Positions 39,801 through 51,849 of a DNA stretch of 64,000 bases are shown here, one piece after another. Numbering within the stretch: position 1 is the stretch's first letter; every line of letters begins with the position of its first letter. The notes below the pieces were generated by a model. That model was given only the letters and a program-made list of their open reading frames with translations, was not told the DNA's origin and searched no databases. The stretch comes from Combretum micranthum (Eukaryota; Streptophyta; Magnoliopsida; Myrtales; Combretaceae). The position numbers and the translations under genes are program-made. The stretch is taken from the NCBI GenBank assembly GCA_024138025.1, contig JAMXBD010001042.1, positions 186,001 through 250,000 of the forward strand, written 5' to 3'.

Positions 39801-42385
39801 CAAGAGACTTGGTGCAATATTTACATGTAGCTCTAGGATCATTGGCATCATTATTCTTCTCAAAATGTTCCCAAACCCATAACTTTCTTTTACGCACCTT
39901 TGAATTAGTAGGTTGAGGGGGAGGTGCTTTTGCTGCATTACCATCACCGCTTGAAGGTTGAGAGCTCATATTCTCATTACTTAAAGCTGGAGGGACCACA
40001 TTTGAAGTAGAATCAGCGATTTTATCATTATCCCCAGTGCTAGAAATCTACAACAATATAAAAAAAATAGATATTTTAGGTAAAGATTTTAAAAAGTAGA
40101 TATATTCAACATCACCCATAGGAATAATTAAAACTGATGCAAGATTGAAAAAAAGAATAGTTAATAGATCTAGTCACCCATTAGTCTTGTTGTAGTATAC
40201 AGGAAGAGAAAGAAAAAAAATAAGCATGGATAATTTCTCATTTATTAATGTGTTAGAAAAAAATTACGCAAATATTAAATAATTGGAATCGGTGAGGTTT
40301 CTAATTTCTAAAGTAAGAGTGTGGGACCAAAGAAGATGCTTTAGATAAAGCATATCATTATAAACCAATTTTATGACAAACCTTGATTAGTAGAGATAAG
40401 ATTTTGATGAAAATGGGTGTATTTCCCATTCAAGCATGTAGCAGATTTGACATATCACTTGCTTATCCTAGTTAATTTATAAAACAGCTTAATTCATTAA
40501 TGAAATAAAATAGCAACATATGCAGGAAGATAATCCCATTCCTATATTATGCATAGTTATCACATTTAGAATAGAATAGAAATAGAAAATATTCATTAAA
40601 TATGCCTTTAAATCCATTTCAATGCAATTCAATTTGAATAAATACCACATTTCATATAATTGTAAACCATGGAGGAATTTTTTAGTACGAATCCATGATG
40701 ATGTTGAACGAATTAAGCTAATTTGACCAAATTCATCGCAAACCCATTTAAGAGCAAAGTGATAGAAGCTCACGGCCAAACCAAGATACATCCTTGTAAC
40801 ATATTCAAAGAAATATCCACATAAGAAGGAAGCATTCCTATCCATGGTTGATCTAAAGAGTAGGGTAGGAACAATATCATCTATCAGTGATCAGAGACAA
40901 ACATAGGAAGAAACACAAATTGCACGTTTGCATAGTTGTAAGAAGAAAAGGCATGATTCGCTGTCAATGATGCAATAACAATATTTGATTAAAGGTAACA
41001 AATACGCTGGCATAAAAAGCTTGAAAAACAAGAGACTTAAATAGGCATGGAGGGCATGATTCCTGTCTAACTCAACTTTGCTGCAATTTTTCCTATCTCT
41101 ACTCAACAGAATAGGTATGAGTAATTTGCTGAATCAAATACATTCTAGAACAAGGAAACTAAAAATAAATCAGGTCCAGTAAGGGAGCCTTCCCTATGAG
41201 GACTTCTATTTCTTGTGCATTTCCTGCTTCTAGTCACAACAAACACATATAGGAAGCATCCACTCGGTGAACACATATTCAAAGGAATTCATTGAAAATA
41301 TAAGAAATTCGAAATTCTTAAAACAAGGATTTTGAAAGTCTGTTTTCCTTTCTTGGATTTCTACTTTTGCAGGCAAAGTTAAAGAAATCCACCAGCATAA
41401 CAAGGCTCCCTAAGCTACCGTAAACAGGCCCGACCACAAACACAGCTGACCACCTCACTACCATCTCCAAAACTACCATCTCCGGTAATTATCCATACCA
41501 TCAGCAAATCCACCACTAAGGCTAAAAATACGATGAATTTGTCTTCGTTTGGAAATTAAATGAAAGAAGAGCAAGAGACATCAAAATCGTCAATTCATGC
41601 CAAACCAAGCACGTAATTTAGCAAACCCAACTCTACATAACATCCATAATCTAGCGATTGCTTACCCATATGAACTCCTGTAATTGCCATCGATTGAAAG
41701 CACGTGCCGGAGAAAGATTAATTTAATTTTCTCTTTTAGATAATTTGAATAAATTAAAGATTAAAACACAACCCTTATAATATCTGCAACTTAACCATGT
41801 TGTGCCATATCAAATGGTAGAAAACTAGAAATGAAAACAAAAGCATAAATGAAAAGAGAAAAAAAAATTACAAACTTACCAGGAATTAGGAAAGACGAAC
41901 GATGGAAGGTGGAAGCTACTCGCTACTGGAGACTCCAAGAAGCAGAGTTGAGATTGAGATTGAGAGTCGTGAGGTTGAGACTTAACACACACACACACAG
42001 TGAGAGAGAGGAAAAAAATGAAGATGGCGATGGTGACTGCGGCTGCGCGAAAGTGAGAGGAATGAATGAGGATGAGGGCCATGAGGAGTGACTGTGACTG
42101 TGACTCTGTGAGGCAGGTGGTACTGGTAGGGTTTCTAATCCCCTCTTTACCTATTTGGATTTTTTTTAAGAAAATAATAATATGTATATAATATTACATA
42201 TATTTGTAACTAGTCGACCGGTTAACCAAAACCGTCGGTTTCTAGAAGTTAAAAACCGAAATCGAAAACCGAAAAAAAAATTCTAAACCTAAACCGAAAC
42301 CAATGGACTGGTTAACCATTTTTTTCAGATTGGTTTTTCGGTTTCGGTTCGGTTTTTCAGTTTTATCGGTTTTTTCACACCTTTA
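36880..42385 (-). mobile_element. hAT DNA transposon, 5506 bp, with 8-bp target duplication ATTCTCCC
   Basis: The exact octamer ATTCTCCC is at 36872-36879 and 42386-42393. The tips are short imperfect inverted repeats: TAGGGGTGTTCATGGACCGAT on the left, and TAAAGGTGTGAAAAAACCGAT read in reverse from the right. The subterminal 200 bases on both sides are packed with AACCGGTT, GGTTAACC and CGGTTTTT motifs, which in hAT elements are transposase binding sites. The interior encodes a broken BED-finger transposase on the minus strand. A direct repeat of about 46 bp lies inside (37193-37239 and 37800-37845). Confidence 0.95.
38135..39969 (-). pseudogene. hAT transposase (zf-BED, RICESLEEPER-like), broken and C-terminally truncated
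   Basis: The likely ATG is at 39969 (MSSQPSSGDGNAAKAPPP). A BED zinc finger follows (WVWEHFEK, then CKYC and SNHLNSC). The first catalytic block is LTTDTWTSIQ near 39400, and the second is TVDNASSNDLG near 39210, just before a frameshift. CAAHILNLVV is near 39105 and ETRWNSTYLML near 38940. The domain of unknown function is intact in 38381-38959. After a stop at 38378 the dimerisation region resumes (ELKKYLHDDCEKKVPSFDIL, GWWKTNVSKYPTISLIVRDV) but ends at 38135, before the conserved ASES..FS block. A GT-AG intron in the leader (about 40048-41879) is suggested by acceptor ttgtag and donor CCTG|gtaag. It is non-functional. Confidence 0.88.
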
Positions 42386-42393
42386 ATTCTCCC

Positions 42394-43518
42394 CCTTGCT
42401 TGTTTATTTTTCCTAAGTGCAGTTATCATAACTTCCTTCAAACCCCAATAAGAGGGCATAAATCTTCATCCTGTTTGGATTCTAGGTTTTCCAAACTTTT
42501 ACTTATACATATGATTGAATGCTTCATTGTGTATGCTTGCCAAGTAAACTTACTTGTTATTGCTTGATACGTGGTCTGGTCGGGTTATTTCACTGAGCTA
42601 TGGTTCGCTCATTCCTCGAAGGTTTTTGTGTAGGAATAATTTATGCTAGGAATGGGCTAAGAATGAGTGGAGAGAGTTCTTCTTCAATGAAATCCTAGAA
42701 GATAGGAAGATGAGCCTAGAATACAAACCTTATGTTTAGTACTTAAGTTAAGACTCTGTATTGTAAAAGATAAACTTAGTATATGAAACAGATTGGTTGT
42801 ATAATTATTTGAGTTCGTATTATATAGATAGTATCTAATCTTACTATTTGGTGGGGGATACCGATTCTTTGTGGTTTTGGTGGACTGTAAGATATAGTAT
42901 TTCCTTACTTATCAATATGTAAACATACAATTAAAACTTGTGTAGTAAATATCAAGTAGAATTTTGCAATCTCTTATTTGCACAATGGTTTTTATATTAT
43001 GGGTACGCATGTGGTATGATAACATTAGATTAATCCTACTAAGCCTCTATTAGAGTCATGACAGGATACTATGGTTTGATTTGGTTTTGAGGGTGACTTG
43101 AACCAAACTGCTTCATTCCACCCCTTATCGTAGAGAAAAGAATAGATATAATTATAAATAGAATAAGAAAAAGTGATTAATCCTTACTTTAAATAAATAA
43201 CAGTCCATAGCTAAATTTCAAAATATTCTCTAATAAAGTTGTTTTTTTCTTGGTTATTCACCATAAAATCCCTATGATTTTGTTTTGATGAGTTTACCTA
43301 AAATATTAAAGGGCATATAAGTAATTTTAAGAGCTAAGATGGATGTAAAGTCCACAAACCTTAGTATTGGCCAAAGTGGAAGTGTAGATAAAAATGAAGC
43401 TTGAAATGTATCATATATATTTATATTTATATATATATATATTAAAAAATGTTATAAATATTAAAATATAAAAATAAAGAACTGAAAGTTTTTATTTTGT
43501 AGAAATGGAGTGAATAGG
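42394..43518. other. Intergenic, AT-rich, nothing recognised
   Basis: No coding sequence, transposon end or RNA gene was recognised between the two hAT elements. An (AT)-rich run lies near 43410-43440. Confidence 0.5.
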
Positions 43519-43526
43519 GCGAGGAT

Positions 43527-44183
43527 TATAGATGTGCAAGCGGGACAAATGCCTTAGCCTACTTTAGCCTTCAAGTTAGGTGGGTTAGCCAACCTTAACC
43601 ACATAAGTGGGCTAACCAACTTTAATCGCACAAGTGGACCATAAATTGTAGTCTAACCCACCTACACTAATTAGTGAATTATGCAGGCTAGCCTATCAAC
43701 CCACTATTTTTATTTCAAAAATTTGATATTATAATATAATCATATTTAAAGTAAATGTTGTTTTTCAATTAAAATAATATATATATATGTGATAAAAAAT
43801 AGATAAAGATGAGAAGATGCATATAAAAATAGGAAAAAAAATTATTAGTAATTATCAATGTTTCATTTTCTTATTCTCTTAACTTACTGAAGCTAATTTT
43901 TTCTTTCTTTTTTCTTAGTTTACTATTTACATATAATTACTTACTATAAACGAAGTTTTTGTTTGTATTTTTCACTTTTGCAAGTTTGACCATCAAAAAA
44001 GGAAAAAAAAAAAAAAGGAAAGAGAAAACCTTTGCAAGTTGGATTGGCCCACTTTAACTAGTGGATTACGTAGGGCAGGCCGCAGTGGCTCGTATATTAA
44101 AGTGGGTAGAAATTTTTAGCCAACCCACTTTTCTATAGGCTAAACAAGTTAGCTGCATGACTTGCTCTGTGTGAACAACTTTA
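43527..44183. mobile_element. Non-autonomous hAT element with near-perfect 8-bp target duplication
   Basis: GCGAGGAT at 43519-43526 and GCAAGGAT at 44184-44191 flank a 657-bp segment (7 of 8 match). The tips TATAGATGTGCAAG and, in reverse, TAAAGTTGTTCACACA agree at about 9 of the first 12 positions. The subterminal regions contain repeated GTGGGTTAGCC / AGCCAACCCAC words in inverted orientation. The middle is AT-rich and non-coding. Confidence 0.7.
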
Positions 44184-44914
44184 GCAAGGATAGTAATTAG
44201 AAATAGAGCAATGACCACTAGAGACCACTAGAGAAGAGACTCTAGAAAGAAACTAGTAAAGAATAAAAATAAACTATAAATATGTTACTAGTCATGTCGT
44301 CTAATGATATTACCATTGATATTCTAAGCAACATCAACAAGTTAAATCCTCTTCCTCAATTATGATGGAAAAAAAAGGAAAATGAATTCGTACTATATGG
44401 ATTAGATATAAACATGCACATGGGACTTGTTTTCACAACAAATTCGTTAACAAGCTTGGATGTTGAACTCAAATCTAGAAATGAGTCAAAACACGTCTGA
44501 CCAACTGATGTGGATCTAAGATCACTTGTAAATGCCTTATAATTGTTTTAGGTGTTTGGAATTATAAATAATGAAAGAGAATGAAAAGAAAAAAAACAAT
44601 ATAAGACAAATCATTTATTCAATATTATGCTTGAATAATAAAATTGACTTAGTTTGCGATTGAATTAATGATCAACAATACACATGATTTATGCAACCCA
44701 TCAAAAGGTATTGAAAGAAATAGGTTAATCACATTGGTTTGGTTGATCAAAATTTGTTATAATTATTAATAGGTTGATAAAAACTTAACTTGAATAAACA
44801 AAATAAACTTTTCAATACTCAAAAGTTTTTTGACATGATGTCAAAGGTAACTCAAAAGTGAAAGAATGAAAACTAAACATGAAATTATCAATAATGACTT
44901 AATTCTACCGATGT

Positions 44915-45842
44915 ATAGTGTCACAATACGGGAGGTTCTCCCCTTCTAGGGGGTCCATGCAGTGCTCGACCATCCATAACATTGTTAGTTACTTGTATCT
45001 TAGATGGCAAGCAAACTTTTGCTCTCCTTATATTTCTTAGGTTTATTTTGAGCCCCTCCATCTCTCTAGGAGTGTCATCCTAGTATCACTACAATCCTCC
45101 ATATTTCTGGGAGGCTCAATTGCTCCAATTGGTTTTGGCTTGCTATGGCCTTATCATAAGAGCGGCATCATCTTCCAACTAGATTACTCAGACTGTGATA
45201 TTCTTCCCTACCTAAATGCATGGTGCCTTCGTCATAAGGCAAATTAACTGCTACTACCCATACTCACAAGATCACCAATCTTAATATACCCATTGTCAAC
45301 TCCACTCAAGATCATTTGGCTAAGACTTCGGGTTTCTACAGACTTCTTCTCGCCCTCATCCATTCCTTTATCCTTCTAGAGCACCTCTTGTAAATTTTGC
45401 CAACGTTAAGGTTTACGTACAGAAGTTTATTTTCAAAGATTTAGGCAAGTTCTTATTCTTACCCTAACTTGCAACGCAAGTACCCCTCTAGCAAAGATGT
45501 CATCTTTATGGGCTACTCTTCACCTCAAGCTTCATCCACATGAGTCAAAGTCACAATTGCATCTACCTACGCATTAATCACACTAAAGTAGCATGAACAT
45601 TAATTTTGTACCACTTGTCACATGGCGGGAGGTTCTCCCCTCTTAGGTTACCCACATTGTCATTTACTTGTATTCTCTATGGTAAGTTGGTCTTCTTTCT
45701 CCTTGATTTTTCTTATGTTCATTTCAAAACCATCCTTTATTTAAGGAGGGTCATCTTGGCATCAACACGGTCCTCCACATGTTTAGGAGGCTTGATTGTT
45801 CAACTAGGTTCGACCTACCATGGCCTCATTAAAAGAGCGAAA
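44915..45842. repeat. Two diverged direct copies of about 235 bp
   Basis: The first copy (about 44918-45165) and second (about 45612-45842) share, in order, GGGAGGTTCTCCCC, TACTTGTAT, a phrase like CTCCTTATTTTTCTTATGTT, CTAGGAG/TAAGGAGGGTCATC, TCCTCCACAT..AGGAGGCT, and ATGGCCT(C/T)AT..AAAAGAGCG. Each begins with GTCACA. They may be LTR or satellite-like remnants of one old element; the 440 bp between them has no recognised domain. Confidence 0.55.
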
Positions 45843-46565
45843 TAAATTCCCAACCAAATTTCTCTTAGGAGTCCAAAACCACCTTTAGAGCAAACTCATT
45901 CCTCAATCAAACTACCTTGCTAATTCTCAAACAAACTCTATCGCTAATGCCACTCATAATTTTACATGCCCGATTTGAATACTCCCACATGACACTTGGA
46001 TCATGACATATAGCTTCACATCTAAAATCTGGATAAATCTTCATTTTAATATAAAATTTATTAAATGAAAATCATATATAAAATATTTGACTAAATGTTA
46101 AAAAAAAAAGAATAATTTTTTTTTGGCAACTACTATATATTACAACTATTGAGAGAAAGAAATTGAACTTCGTCTTCCAGATGGAAAATAAAAAATTATA
46201 CCACTCAACTACAAAATCTTGGAAGTAAAGGACTTAATTAAATAAAACGGATAACACATGATATAAAAGAAATAAGTAAGTTGTCACAGTAGACTTCTCG
46301 CAGTTCTGGTTCGGGTCCAAACCGAGACCCGAATCGCCAGGTCCGGTTCCAATTTTAGTGGACCTGAAATCGCCTCATCGGCATAACAGGGTTGGGGGGG
46401 AGGTTGGAACCGGAGACCCGCTGATTCATGGGGTAGGTCCCACAGTTCAGAGCCGAACATTTTTTTTTCAGAAAATAACAAAAAAAAATTTGATTTGCGG
46501 ATTTTGGTTTATGTTTTTTTTTTTTTTTAGTGTGATGGTTCGAGCGGATCCACTTCGAAGACCCG

Positions 46566-47031
46566 GCAAGGTGACTTTTCGCTAGCAAATGGAACCATGC
46601 GACGCTTACTATCCTATCTCAATAGTAGTAAGCAAGCCTAACGCAACAATATTCGGTTAACGATCAATCTTAATATCTGTAAGCAACACACGAAGGCAAC
46701 GGTAAATAACCAACAATAAGTAAAAAGGGACATGGGCACGAATCAATTTGAAAATGTATCATACTTTATTAATATCTCATGTACAGGAAATATAAAGTGT
46801 GTGTGGGGGTTTGTGTAAATTGAGATATCATTGACTGTGGGCAGTCAACCGGTGAGTAAGAGCTTCGATCCAGAAGAGTACTCACACCCCCACAAAGAGC
46901 TTTATTAGCTTTTGTGGTTCTGGTAGGAGGAGACATTAAAATTGGTGAGGAGGCAACATCAAAAATAAAATAAGTAAATAAAATATTTACTATAATTCTC
47001 CTATCTACTCCTAATATAAGAGATCATCACA
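46566..47031 (-). repeat. 3' LTR of the nested gypsy element
   Basis: It matches 51374-51849 from CTTTTCGCTA onward with modest divergence. Its outer tip differs: where the other LTR begins TGTTATGGTCCTAAA, this copy has GCAAGGTGA, so the last dozen or so bases are altered or lost. The inner end TCATCACA is intact. A polypurine tract (minus strand, AGTGGGGAGGG) abuts it at 47032-47042. Confidence 0.85.
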
Positions 47032-47094
47032 CCCTCCCCACTTAATCTATTGACATCCTCGGTAAGGTGTGTTGGAGCTTGATCCTAATGCTTA

Positions 47095-50000
47095 AGTTTT
47101 TCTTTCTTTAACTGCTCTCCTCTCAGCATGAGGCATAAGATCTTCTTCTATCTCCCAGCTGTTGTCTTCTTCTCCACGACCTTTCCACTTCACTACGTAT
47201 TCAGTATGTACTGCTCCAGTGGTTGGATCTTTGACACTTCGTTCAGCAAGGATGTCTTCGACGGCTTCTCTGATGTTGAAGTTGAACTTGACATTCGGCC
47301 GCTTTGACTCATTGTGCTTCGGGTCTTCCATGTCAGGGTAATATGGCTTCAAAACACTTACATGAAAGACAAGATGGAATTTCAACTTTTTAGATGGCTC
47401 CAATTTATAGGCAGCTTTTCCAATCTTGGCAATGATGGGAACTGGACCAACATACTTCTGCATAAGTCTTTGGTCTTTATGCTTCAACGGTCGGATCTGG
47501 TTTCGAAAAAACCTGATGAGGACTTAATCTCCAACATTGAATTCTCTGGGTCTACGCTTCTCATCTGCCCATTTCTTTATGCGTCTAGAAGCTCTTTTAA
47601 GATAGGCATTGGCAAATTGAGATTTCTGCTTCTAATCCTTTGCAAACATGTAAGCCTTTGGGCATTTCCCAGTATACGGCGTTGCCACTGTGTAGGGCAA
47701 CAGTGGTTGCTAACCCATAACAATTTCCATAAGGCTCTTGTTGGAGGAAGAGCTCCACTGAATGTTGAAACAGAACTGGACAATATCCAACAAATCCACC
47801 CAATTCGTCTGGTTGGCACCAACAAAGTGCCGCAAATACTCCTCCAGCATCCCATTAAATCGTTCTGTCTGTCCGTCACTCTGAGGATGGTGGCTAGAGG
47901 ACATACTAAGTTCGGACCGTAAAATGCTAAACAATTCAGTCTAGAACTTCCCTGTAAATCTGGCATCCCGATCACTCACAATATTTTGAAGCACACCCTA
48001 AAACTTCACAACATGCTTGAAGAAAAGCTGGGCAATCTCTGTAGCATTCAAACTTTTCGTGGTTAGAATGAAGGTGGCATACTTTGAAAACCTGTCTACC
48101 ACAGCCAAGATGGATGAAAGTTCGATTGCTTTAGGTAGGCAAGTGATGAAATCCATGGAGACACTCTCCCATGGGCGAGAAGGCACTGAAAGAGGTTCCA
48201 ACAACCTGCAAGTTTCTACCTCTTGATCTTGTCCTGCTGACAAGTTAAGCACATTTTGGTGTAGTTCATCACATCTTCCTTCATATCCGGCCATTAATAA
48301 CCCTGCTTCAACAAGCTCATCATCCTCTGCCATCCAGGATGACCAACCCACAATGTATCATGGCACTCCCTCATGAGCGCCTTCCTCAAGTTCCCCACCT
48401 TAGGAACATACAAACGTTGACCTTTGGTGTAGATCAAATCACCTTCAACCCAAAATCTGCAAGTCTTACCCTCCTCAATCAATTGCTTCAAGTTCTTGGC
48501 CAACAGGTCTTTGCCTAAGTATTCTTTAATATGTTCTCGGATAGTACTAGCAACTCGATTGGTAGACTGTTGGGCTATCTCGGCCAAATAGGTCAAATCT
48601 GCTCTTCTACTTAAAGCGTCTGCCACCTGATTTGTACACCCACTGCGATACATAATCTCCATATCAAACTCTGCAAGGAATTTGTGCCATCTGGCCTGCT
48701 TGGCTGACGGTTTCAGTTGAGTAAAAATATGGTTAGCAGCAAAATTATCAGTTCTCAGAAGGAACTTTGACCCAGTAAGTAATGCTTCCACGTTCTGAGG
48801 CAGTGCGCAATAGCTAGCAGCTCCTTCTCCTGTGCTAAGTATCTGCGCTCAGTGGGGTTTAACTTCCGACTCTCATATGCCAGTGGATGGCCCTCCTGAA
48901 TCAACACTCTACCTAAGGTGATATCAGAGGCATTCGTTTGGACTTTAAAAGGTTTGGAGATGTCAAGTAAGGTAAGGATCGGCTCCTCTATCACAACCCG
49001 CTTCAACTCTTCGAAGGTAGCCTGACACTCCTCATTCCAAGACTATACTCGGTCCTTCTTCAAAAGATCTATAAGGGGAGCAACCCTCCTGGAATACCCC
49101 TCTACAAACTGTCGGTAATAATTGGTAAGTCCAAGAAACGAGTGTAACTCAGTGACACTTCTTGGAACAGGCCACTCTCGAATAACATCTACCTTGGCCC
49201 CATCCACCCTGATGTGCCCTTCTTTAATCACATGCCTAAGAAAGTTGATGCACTTCTGGGCAAAGGCGCATTTTTCATGCTTCACGTACAAATGGTTTTC
49301 CCTCAACTTCTGAAATACCATCTGCAAGTGTTTCACATGGTCCTCCAACGTCCTGCTATACACAACAATGTCATCTAGATAGACAATAACAAATTTATCC
49401 AGATAATCACGAAAAACATTATTCATTAAAGTACAAAAAGTTGCAGGAGCATTAGTGAGACCAAATGGCATCACCAGGAATTCGTATGCCCCATAACGGG
49501 TTACATAAGTAGTTTTGGGCCTGTCTCCCTCAACAATGCGAACTTGATGATAGCCTGAGCGAAGATCTAATTTGGTGAAATATTTGACACCACTCAGTTG
49601 ATCAAACAAATCAACAATAAGAGGAATGGGATAATGATTTCTCACTATAAGTCTGTTGAGAGCCCGATAATTAATACACAATCTCAAACTCCCATCATGC
49701 TTCTTTTGAAATAAGACGAGCCCCATATAGTGCTTTTGATGGACAAATGAAACCCGCCTCTAACAACTCATCAAGCTGCTTTCTCAATTCTGCTAGTTTT
49801 GGAGGCAACATTCTATATGGAGCCTTGGCAGGCTTGGCTCCTGAGATCAGCTCAATCTCATGATCCATGGGCCTTCTGGAGGTAACTCCTTCGGGAGCTT
49901 ATCAGGCATAATGGAACCATACTCCTTCATGACAAATTCCCCGGAATCTCAGCATTCCCTCCATCCTCCTTCTCTGTCAAGACGGCAAGGAATGTTGGCT

Positions 50001-51334
50001 CTTGGTGCTTGAGCCCTCGCTTCAATTGGAGCACTGAAAGCATCATTGCCCCAATGTTCTTACTGCTGCTACTCCCACTACCAGATTTCCTCCTCTGAAC
50101 GGGCACATAACATGGTTTATCACCCATGAACACTAGGCAATCAGCTGCTGGCAAGAAAGCAACTCGAGCACTTCTTAAAAATTCTATCCCCAGGATTATT
50201 CTGAAGTCATCTAAAGGGACAGTAGTGAAGTTGAGGGCATTGAATGCAGCCTTAGTTGGACATTCTGCTACCCTGTGAGTTCTGTTACACAGGAAACAAG
50301 CAAGTGTTGGCTTCTTGCCACTGCTCAATGCACCATTTTTCCCGTCTGTCGAGAGCCATAAAATTTCTTCTGGCCCCCTCCATTACCGTGGTTGTTAGAA
50401 CTTGAGGATCCCCCACTTTTGAGTTTACCCAACTTACCAGACTTTCCACCATCGTGTCCTGATGACACACCCTTTCCTCTGGAATCATTGGTATAGTCTG
50501 TCAAGCGCTCAACGACTGTTTACACTAAAGTCAAATTCTCTACTCGTTGCCTCTGCAACTCGTTCTTAGCATATGGCTTCAATCCCTCCAGGAAATAAAA
50601 CAACTTATCATCTTCACTCATACTCTTAATATCAAGCATAAGTGCCGAAAAATCTCTGACATACTGCCGGATGTCATCGCCATGGCGAAGCTCACGTAGC
50701 TTCTTCCTGGCATTATACTCAACATTCTCGGGAAAGAATTAAGTTCACAACTCAGTCCTCAACTATGCCCATGTATCTACATGTGCCGTACCATTCTGTA
50801 TCTGCTCATATTTGGTGCGCCACCACAGCTTGGCATCACCTATTAGAAACATAGTGGCTATGGAGACCTTTGTGCCCTCATCATTATATCCCATAGCTAT
50901 GAAATATTGTTCCATGTTGAAGATGAAGTTCTCCAACATTTTGGCATCCTTCACGCCAGTGAATGGTTTTAGCTCAGACACTTTAGGTTGATTAGCAAGA
51001 GCTTGAGCATGGGCTTAGGCGAGAGCATTTGCAACAGCTCACGTCAACAATGCGACTTGCTGCCTTAACTCCTCCATTCTCTTTATAGTGGCATATCTCA
51101 CTAACCCGTTTCTCAACCCTTCAACAACTACCTAAGATTCCTCCAAAGAGTGGCAATAGCAACCTTGAATTCTTCAGCTATCTCACCAACCCTCATGGTG
51201 ATTTCATGACTTGATGTCTCTACATTAGTCATCCTCTTATTAACCGGTAGTAAGGCGTCAAGACGCCGAGAAACATCCGCTATCTACACATCCAAAGCAT
51301 CTAGTCTTCGAGCAAACTCTTCTTGTCGTGTCAT
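47095..51334 (-). pseudogene. gag-pol of the nested gypsy element, with chromodomain
   Basis: Gag starts at the ATG at 51334 (MTRQEEFARRLDALD, then a stop); its capsid-like part is 50763-50981 (LENFIFNMEQYFIAMGY, KLWW). A CCHC knuckle (CFLCNRTHRVAEC) and the end of the protease (RIILGIEFLRSARVAFLP) lie in 49927-50328. Reverse transcriptase 49043-49726 is nearly intact with YLDD. RNase H spans 48294-49006 (LRTDNFAANHIFTQLKPS). The integrase zinc-binding part and core are at 48350-47710 (MDFITCLPK, VVDRFSKYATFI, SDGQTERFN). The chromodomain is in 47095-47300 (VEDILAERSVKD, EYVVKWKGRGEEDNSWE). Frames change at about 48290, 47700 and 50340. Confidence 0.9.
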
Positions 51335-51359
51335 GGTTGTTCCTACTGGAACAACCTAA

Positions 51360-51371
51360 GCTCTGATACCA
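51360..51371 (-). promoter_or_regulatory. Primer binding site of the nested gypsy element
   Basis: The minus strand has TGGTATCAGAGC two bases inside the 5' LTR, the methionine-tRNA primer site seen also in the Tekay-like element. Confidence 0.88.
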
Positions 51372-51373
51372 AC

Positions 51374-51849
51374 TGTTATGGTCCTAAACTTTTCGCTAAC
51401 ACAATGGAACCTTGCGATGCTTACTGTCCTACCTCAGTAGTAGTAAGCAAGCCTAACGCAACAATATTCGGTTAACGATCAACCTTAATAGCTGTAAGCA
51501 ACACACGAAGGCAGCAGTAAATAACCAACAATAAGTAAAAAAGGACGTGGGCACGAATCAATTTGAAAATATATCACACTTTATTAATATATCATGTACA
51601 GGCAACAATAAAGTGGGTGTGAGGGTTTGTGTAAACTGGGATATCATTGACTGTGGGCAGTCAACCGGTGAATAAAAGCTTCTATCTAGAAGAGTACTCA
51701 CATCCCCACAAAGAGCTTTATTAGTTTTTATGGTTCCGACAGGAGGAAACATAAAAATTAGTGAGGAGGCAACACCAAAAATAAAATAAGTAAATAAAAT
51801 ATTTACAATAATTCCCCCACCTACTCCTAATATACAAGAGATCGTCACA
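51374..51849 (-). repeat. 5' LTR of the nested gypsy element
   Basis: This LTR is 476 bp with intact TG...CA tips (plus strand TGTTATGG ... CGTCACA). It contains the element's promoter and matches the 3' LTR apart from the outer tip. Confidence 0.9.

Larger units (their letters stand above)
46566..51849 (-). mobile_element. Ty3/gypsy chromovirus-type LTR retrotransposon, nested in an hAT element
   Basis: The element is about 5.3 kb, minus strand, with LTRs of about 470 bp. It has a primer binding site, a polypurine tract and the order gag, protease, reverse transcriptase, RNase H, integrase, chromodomain. Flanking pentamers ACCCG (46561-46565) and ACCCA (51850-51854) fit a 5-bp target duplication with one change. 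Short LTRs and the clear chromodomain suggest a Reina- or Galadriel-like clade, but I cannot settle the clade by reading. Several stops and shifts make it inactive. Confidence 0.9.

Noticed and set aside
41849..42091. Open frames on both strands at the right end of the hAT element
   Set aside because: The sequence is low-complexity (GAGAG, CACACA, GATTGAGA) and lies in the transposase leader; no protein family fits.
46140..46256. tRNA-derived SINE (TAGTTGAGTGGTA and GTTCAATTTC on the minus strand resemble A and B boxes)
   Set aside because: The counterpart copy at 52445-52560 keeps the first word but not the second, and the shared repeat extends well beyond both, so a pol III origin is not supported.
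47314..47922. A 202-residue plus-strand open frame
   Set aside because: It is antisense to the integrase and chromodomain coding region of the nested gypsy element.
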